This document shows positions 59,521-64,000 of a DNA stretch of 64,000 nt, one piece after another. The DNA is from Flavobacterium quisquiliarum. GTDB lineage: Bacteria; Bacteroidota; Bacteroidia; Flavobacteriales; Flavobacteriaceae. The position numbers and the translations under genes are program-made. The stretch is from contig NZ_WWEM01000035.1 of NCBI RefSeq assembly GCF_019308285.1, positions 217,878 through 281,877 on the forward strand, given 5' to 3'. Positions within the stretch are counted from its first letter, which is position 1; each line of letters opens with the position of its first letter. The notes beneath the pieces were generated by a model. It did not search any database. It was not told where the DNA came from and was given only the letters and a program-made list of their open reading frames with translations.

Positions 59521-62500
59521 ATGAAAAAAACTCTACTTTGTTTTCTTTTTTTATTACCTACCTTCATTTTTGCTCAAATCAGCAGTATCATACATTGCGC
59601 TGGTGATAATGTTTTTGATTTGACTAGTCGTTATGATGAGCTGACTAAAGACCGAATTTTAAATCCTGGCGACAAAATCACCATTAAGTATTATACGAAG
59701 GACACACATGCAACAAATGATATATACGCAGTTTCAGATCCAAAGAATTTTGTTTTCAATGAATGGCAACTATCAATTTACGCTAATTTATATGTTAATA
59801 ATGAATTGAAAATTAGATACTCTTTTCTTATAATTCTGAATCGTCCCTTATCTATATATGCTGCCACTGTTACAAATCCAACCTGTGGAAACCAAAGATT
59901 AAGCGTTGGTGCTGTAGGAGGCGGAGTTTCTTATAAATATTCTTTAGATGGAATTAATTATCAATCAGAAAGTTTTTTTGATAATGTAAGTCCTGGCACC
60001 TATACTATACATGTTAAAGATAATTATGACTGTACAGCTACTATCGAAAAAGTTGTAACTCCTGTAGCTCCACTTACCGCAACAAGTTTGAAAATAGATA
60101 ATAGTTGTAATGGTTTTCCTGATGGTAGAATAGAAGTTACTCCTATTGGAGGAGTAGCAAATTACTCCTATTCTAAAGATGGAGGAACTAATTATCAATC
60201 TTTTAATATATTCTCGAATTTGGCGGCAGGTCAATATAATATGATGGTAAAAGATGCTTCAGGATGTACATTTCCATTTCAAGTAGAAATAGTAAGTCCC
60301 GCAATTTTACACTCTTATGTCACCGCTACTAACGTCAGCGCTCTTGGCAACAACGATGCCGAAATAACAGTTACTGCAACGGGAGGAACACCTGAATATT
60401 CTTATCTTTTACGTGACATATCTGGAATAGTCATAAGACCTTTTCAGCTTTCAAACAGATTCCCAAACTTAGATGCTGGTACTTATATGGTAGAAGTGAG
60501 AGATAAAAAAGGATGTACTTTTATGACTCAAATTACCATACCTGCTCCAACAGCTCCTTTGAATGCCTCTATCACGACAATTGATGGTACATGCGATAAT
60601 CCTTCGGGCGCTATGATACTGGTAAATGCAACAGGTGGATCGGGCTCTTATTTGTATTCTATAAATGATGAACCATACAGTGTTTCAAATATCTTTCCAA
60701 ATTTAGCCTCTGGTAATTATGTGGTAAATGTGAAAGACAGTCAAAACGCTATCGTAAATATTCCCGTTGTTATAAAATCGTATGAACCGCTAATTGCAAC
60801 TGCCAATTATACAAAAATTGAAAATTGCTCCATAAATTACGATTCTATTATTACTATTACAGCTAGTGGCGGTAAAATGCCCTATCAATACGCAGTTAAT
60901 CAATCAACGAGTTATAAAGAGAGTAATACCTTTTTTGGTGCAGCGCCGGGTGAGCATACTATATATGTTAGAGATGCTAATGGATGTATATTTACCAAGA
61001 CATTAACTATTGATTCACCTGTTTTATTGACAGCAACTGTAACTGTTAACGAAGCCGAAATTTGTGGGGGCAAAAGTTTTGCTACGATTAATGTGAGCGG
61101 AGGTAAAGAACCTTACAGTTATTCTTTTAACCAAGGAAGCATCTATTCTAATGTAAATACAGCTGAGTTATCGGCAGGATATTATACTTTATTTGCGAAA
61201 GATGCTAATGGCTGCATCGTTAGTCAATCTGTGCTAATTACTCCAAACTCTCCACTTACAAGTACGCTTGTAGCCTACACTAATACAACAACTCCAGATA
61301 GCAATGATGGAAGTATAACCATGAATGCGACAGGCGGAACATTGCCATACTCTTATTCAATTACAAATAGTAATAATGCAGCAGTGTTTCCCGCTCAAGC
61401 ATCTAATACTTTTACCAATTTAGCACCAGGATTTTACAGCATAGTTGTTAAAGATGCTAAAGGATGTCTTTCACAAACCATAGAAGTAGCTATTTTAGCA
61501 CCATCTGTTACACCACAACTTACAGCTGTTGTTGATGTAATCCAGCCGGATTGTATGAATCCAATGGCAACTATAACAATTTTGGCTAGTGGAGGATCTG
61601 GTGGTTACCAATACTCAATTGACAATGGTATAACATATACTGCGAGCAACACTTTTATCGTTTATCAAGCTGGCAATTACATCATAAAAGTTCGCGATGC
61701 TGAAAATGCGGAATATAGTACTGTTTTAGCAGTAGAGCCTTCAGATCCTTTACATCTTAATGTTGCAATCGTTTCTCCTGTTACTTGTCAGCAAAATGGA
61801 GCAATATTTGCTAATGCTATAGGAGGGAAACACCCTATCTCTTATTCTATAAATGGCGCCCCATTTAGTGACGCTAATATCTTCGAAAATCTTCTTCCAG
61901 GTGTCTATACAATAACTGCAAAAGACAATAATGGCTGTACTGAAACTACTGTTATTAACCTAGAAACACCTATTCCATTAACTGCTACTGTTACAATAGA
62001 AAATCAAACGGCTATTATTAATGCAACTGGAGGAAGTGGTGAGTTAAAATATGCTGTCTCTCCTAATTTAAATATATTTTCAAGTCAAAATGTCTACACA
62101 AATTTGGCTCCTGGAGATTACACTGCAGTTATTCAAGATGTAAATGGATGTTTTATAATGCTAGCTTTTGTAATTGAAGTTCCAGCTCCTTCTGCAGATG
62201 GAAAAACTATCGTAAATATAGAATTCAAGCAAGGGCAAACTTTAGGCGACCTTGTTATTGAAGGACAAAATATAAAATGGTACAGTACTCCTGGAAGTTC
62301 TCCAACTGGAAAAACAAGTAAATCGGCTGAAACACCTTTACCGTTGTCTACTGTTTTAGTTGATGGAGTTACTTATTATGCATCGCAGACTATTAATGGA
62401 ATCGAAAGTAAAGAACGTCTTGCTGTTACTGCAAAAGTAAACGGCTCTCTTTCTACTCCAGATTTCCAATTGGCCAATTTCAAGTTTTATCCTAATCCTG

Positions 62501-62700
62501 TAAAACATATTTTGAGTATTAAAAACCAATCTAATATAGATCATATTCAAATTTTCTCTGTTTCTGGAAAATCTGTTTTGTCTAAAAATATTAACAGCAC
62601 TTCTGCCGAAATTGATTTATCTGGTCTTTCAACGGGAATGTATATCTTAAATGTAAGATCTGACGGAAAAGAAAAAGCATTCAAATTTGTCAAAGAATAG
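59521..62700 (+). CDS. T9SS-secreted SprB-repeat adhesin-like protein
   Basis: The 1059-residue protein has a signal peptide (MKKTLLCFLFLLPTFIFAQ). Ten SprB-like repeats of about 75-80 residues run from about residue 110 to 895. Each follows a plan like PLTAT...TGG...Y-x-YS...F-x-NL-x-PG-x-Y...VKDA-x-GC; some repeats lack the final Cys. An Ig-like segment comes next (NIEFKQGQTLGDLVIEG). A type A T9SS sorting domain ends the protein (FKFYPNPVKHILSI, GLSTGMYILNVRSDG). It is exported by T9SS and is probably surface-attached. SprB-repeat proteins serve gliding and adhesion in Flavobacterium. Confidence 0.93.
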   Translation: MKKTLLCFLFLLPTFIFAQISSIIHCAGDNVFDLTSRYDELTKDRILNPGDKITIKYYTKDTHATNDIYAVSDPKNFVFNEWQLSIYANLYVNNELKIRYSFLIILNRPLSIYAATVTNPTCGNQRLSVGAVGGGVSYKYSLDGINYQSESFFDNVSPGTYTIHVKDNYDCTATIEKVVTPVAPLTATSLKIDNSCNGFPDGRIEVTPIGGVANYSYSKDGGTNYQSFNIFSNLAAGQYNMMVKDASGCTFPFQVEIVSPAILHSYVTATNVSALGNNDAEITVTATGGTPEYSYLLRDISGIVIRPFQLSNRFPNLDAGTYMVEVRDKKGCTFMTQITIPAPTAPLNASITTIDGTCDNPSGAMILVNATGGSGSYLYSINDEPYSVSNIFPNLASGNYVVNVKDSQNAIVNIPVVIKSYEPLIATANYTKIENCSINYDSIITITASGGKMPYQYAVNQSTSYKESNTFFGAAPGEHTIYVRDANGCIFTKTLTIDSPVLLTATVTVNEAEICGGKSFATINVSGGKEPYSYSFNQGSIYSNVNTAELSAGYYTLFAKDANGCIVSQSVLITPNSPLTSTLVAYTNTTTPDSNDGSITMNATGGTLPYSYSITNSNNAAVFPAQASNTFTNLAPGFYSIVVKDAKGCLSQTIEVAILAPSVTPQLTAVVDVIQPDCMNPMATITILASGGSGGYQYSIDNGITYTASNTFIVYQAGNYIIKVRDAENAEYSTVLAVEPSDPLHLNVAIVSPVTCQQNGAIFANAIGGKHPISYSINGAPFSDANIFENLLPGVYTITAKDNNGCTETTVINLETPIPLTATVTIENQTAIINATGGSGELKYAVSPNLNIFSSQNVYTNLAPGDYTAVIQDVNGCFIMLAFVIEVPAPSADGKTIVNIEFKQGQTLGDLVIEGQNIKWYSTPGSSPTGKTSKSAETPLPLSTVLVDGVTYYASQTINGIESKERLAVTAKVNGSLSTPDFQLANFKFYPNPVKHILSIKNQSNIDHIQIFSVSGKSVLSKNINSTSAEIDLSGLSTGMYILNVRSDGKEKAFKFVKE

Positions 62701-62716
62701 TGATTCTAAAACACAT

Positions 62717-62751
62717 AAAAAAAGCCTTCATAAATTTTGAAGGCTTTTTTT
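62717..62751 (+). terminator. Terminator of the SprB-repeat gene
   Basis: A 14-bp perfect stem (62717-62730 with 62738-62751) ends in seven T residues. It separates the adhesin gene from the insertion sequence that begins just after it. Confidence 0.85.
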
Positions 62752-62799
62752 ATGCATTTGTCTCGTCCTGAAATAAGTTGACATAAAATTGACTTATTT

Positions 62800-63193
62800 A
62801 TGAATAATCCAGAATTTAAAAAAGAGCGACGTAGTCAGCGAGATTACAACTTAGGCTTTAAATTAGCCGTTATTTCGCAGGTAGAAAAAGGCGAACTTAC
62901 TTACAAGCAGGCGCAGAAAAAAATACGGAATACAGGGAAGAAGCACTGTTTTGGTTTGGTTACGAAAATTTGGTAACTTAGACTGGAGCAAACCTAATCT
63001 TCTTTTTATGTCAAAATCAAAAGAAACTCCGGCACAGATTATCAAAAGATTAGAAAAAGAACTGGCAGATGAAAAACTGAAAAACATGGTTCTTAATACT
63101 ATGATTGATATTTCTGACAGTCAATATGGAACTCAAATCAGAAAAAAGTTTTCTCCCAAACCATCAGAAGCATCCGGCAGGAAAAAGGAATAA
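62800..63193 (+). pseudogene. IS3-family transposase orfA, broken by a single-base insertion
   Basis: The first frame reads MNNPEFKKERRSQRDYNLGF and on to a stop at 62974, after 58 codons. The expected continuation (GIQGRSTVLVWLRKFGNLDW) is in the next frame from the A-run onward, ending at 63191-63193. A run of seven A at 62917-62923 is the switch point; removing one A restores a full orfA of about 130 residues. This may be a true frameshift, homopolymer slippage that still gives some full product, or a sequencing error. Confidence 0.8.
63142..63148 (+). promoter_or_regulatory. Programmed -1 frameshift site of the IS3 element
   Basis: A-AAA-AAG in the orfA frame is a classical -1 slippery heptamer. 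A shift here joins orfA to the orfB frame (VFSQTIRSIRQEKGISMSYA), giving the usual OrfAB fusion transposase. Confidence 0.65.
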
Positions 63194-63195
63194 GT

Positions 63196-64000
63196 ATGTC
63201 CTATGCCTGTAGATTATTTGGGATAAGCCGACAATCGATTTATCAGCATGAATCACGTTTACTAATACGCGAAGAACAATTGCTCAAAGTTAGGGAACTG
63301 GTTGAAAAACAAAGAAGAATAATGCCTAGATTAGGCACAAGAAAACTTTATTTTTTATTGGAGCATTGTTTTGCTGAAAATGGAATTAAAATCGGTAGAG
63401 ATGCATTTTTCAAGTATTTAAAAAGAGAGCAGCTGCTTATAAAGCCTGCAAAGAGTTATATTAAAACAACTTTTTCTAAACACTGGCTTCATAAATATCC
63501 TAATCTTCTAAAAGATATTAATGTGCATAGGCCCGAACAGGTCTTTGTAAGTGATATAACTTATGTAAAATCATATGAAAGAACCCATTATCTCTCATTA
63601 GTTACAGACGTTTTCAGCAGGAAAATTGTCGGCTATCATTTAAGTGACGATATGAGTGCAGAGAATGTTGTTAAAGCCCTGAAAATGGCAGTTAAAAATA
63701 GAAAAAACAAACTTGCACTTATACATCATTCAGACAGAGGGCTTCAGTATTGTTCCCAGATTTATCAGAATGAATTAAGAAAGAACAATATTGAACCATC
63801 AATGACCGATGGATATGATTGCTATCAGAATGCTTTAGCAGAAAGAATCAATGGGATTTTAAAGCATGAATTTTTAATCTATAAATGTAAATCAGCAGTA
63901 GAATTAAATAAATTAATTAAAGAATCTATAGAATGCTATAATCAAAAAAGGCCGCATTTAAGCTTGAAAATGAAAACACCTAATTTTGTATATCAAAAAA
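63196..64000 (+). CDS. IS3-family transposase orfB (partial at window end)
   Basis: At least 268 residues from the ATG at 63196 (MSYACRLFGISRQSIYQHES). It has the HTH_21 segment and the rve integrase core with catalytic Asp in FVSDITYVKS, Asp in IHHSDRGLQY and Glu in NALAERINGILKHE. The frame is open to the window end, near the family's normal C-terminus (CYNQKRPHLSLKMKTPNFVY). It is probably made mainly as an OrfAB fusion. Confidence 0.93.
   Translation, partial: MSYACRLFGISRQSIYQHESRLLIREEQLLKVRELVEKQRRIMPRLGTRKLYFLLEHCFAENGIKIGRDAFFKYLKREQLLIKPAKSYIKTTFSKHWLHKYPNLLKDINVHRPEQVFVSDITYVKSYERTHYLSLVTDVFSRKIVGYHLSDDMSAENVVKALKMAVKNRKNKLALIHHSDRGLQYCSQIYQNELRKNNIEPSMTDGYDCYQNALAERINGILKHEFLIYKCKSAVELNKLIKESIECYNQKRPHLSLKMKTPNFVYQK

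Larger units (their letters stand above)
62757..64000 (+). mobile_element. IS3-family insertion sequence, cut by the window end
   Basis: The element has an orfA-orfB pair with an intact DDE integrase core in orfB. Its left end lies near 62757, where the text TTGTCTCGTCCTGAAATAAG begins after the adhesin terminator; the exact edge and the right inverted repeat cannot be seen, because the right end is outside the window. Confidence 0.8.

Noticed and set aside
62951..63193. Treating the 80-codon ORF as a separate gene
   Set aside because: It starts at a TTG inside orfA and is simply the 3' part of the frameshifted transposase orfA.

Overview
The window looks like a chromosomal segment of a Flavobacterium-like member of the Bacteroidetes. 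The evidence is low GC, lipoproteins with short SC/CC lipoboxes, a type IX secretion (T9SS) C-terminal sorting domain, SprB-type adhesin repeats, a SusC-style TonB receptor with a carboxypeptidase-regulatory domain, a DnaE polymerase with a fused N-terminal exonuclease, and promoters of the Bacteroidetes -33 TTG / -7 TAnnTTTG type. I see no rRNA, CRISPR array or prophage.

Layout. 0-12 kb: TonB receptor, prolyl oligopeptidase, Gfo/Idh/MocA oxidoreductase, outer-membrane barrel protein and the replicative polymerase dnaE. 12.6-17.7 kb: leucine operon leuCD, an isopropylmalate synthase gene and leuB, with a strong promoter and a possible leucine-rich leader peptide. 17.8-21.4 kb: RNA-binding protein, lipoprotein, rpsP-rimM, four-helix-bundle protein and trmN6-like methyltransferase. 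21.4-31 kb: a peptide-secretion locus (below). 31-34 kb: glutaryl-CoA dehydrogenase-like gene, DUF3050 protein, SGNH lipoprotein. 34.1-40.3 kb: a seven-gene, mostly overlapping polyamine-type operon (speD, DUF4178, small membrane protein, DUF350, membrane spermidine synthase, FAD amine-oxidase-like protein, His-rich membrane protein) bracketed by two copies of a covarying stem-loop repeat. 42.4-43.7 kb: a RhuM-family gene between two nearly identical tRNA-Ser(GGA) genes. 43.7-51.2 kb: LysR/MFS pair, acyltransferase-asparaginase pair, TatD, S41 protease. 51.3-59.4 kb: ECF sigma factor, TPR membrane protein, lipoprotein, PKD/barrel protein, CHAT-TPR caspase-like protease and an overlapping retropepsin-like protease. 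59.5-62.7 kb: T9SS-secreted protein with ten SprB-like repeats. The end is an IS3-family element cut by the window edge.

The most interesting region is 21.4-31 kb. A C39-peptidase ABC exporter and its HlyD partner lie beside three short Cys-containing double-glycine precursors (4, 2 and 6 core cysteines). These follow a membrane protein that joins a cysteine-less C39-like domain, a VKOR domain and a thioredoxin domain. About 600 bp away, on the other strand, are six tandem, previously uncalled, 47-48 residue genes with a conserved double-glycine leader and a Cys-free, Asn/Gly-rich core ending in GGNGNG. A TPR-AraC membrane regulator converges on them. I infer a two-branch system of exported peptides, one branch disulfide-bonded in the periplasm and one of unknown modification. 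Activity and modification cannot be judged from sequence.

Many intergenic spaces hold long, near-perfect inverted repeats of several unrelated families; these are listed as repeats.
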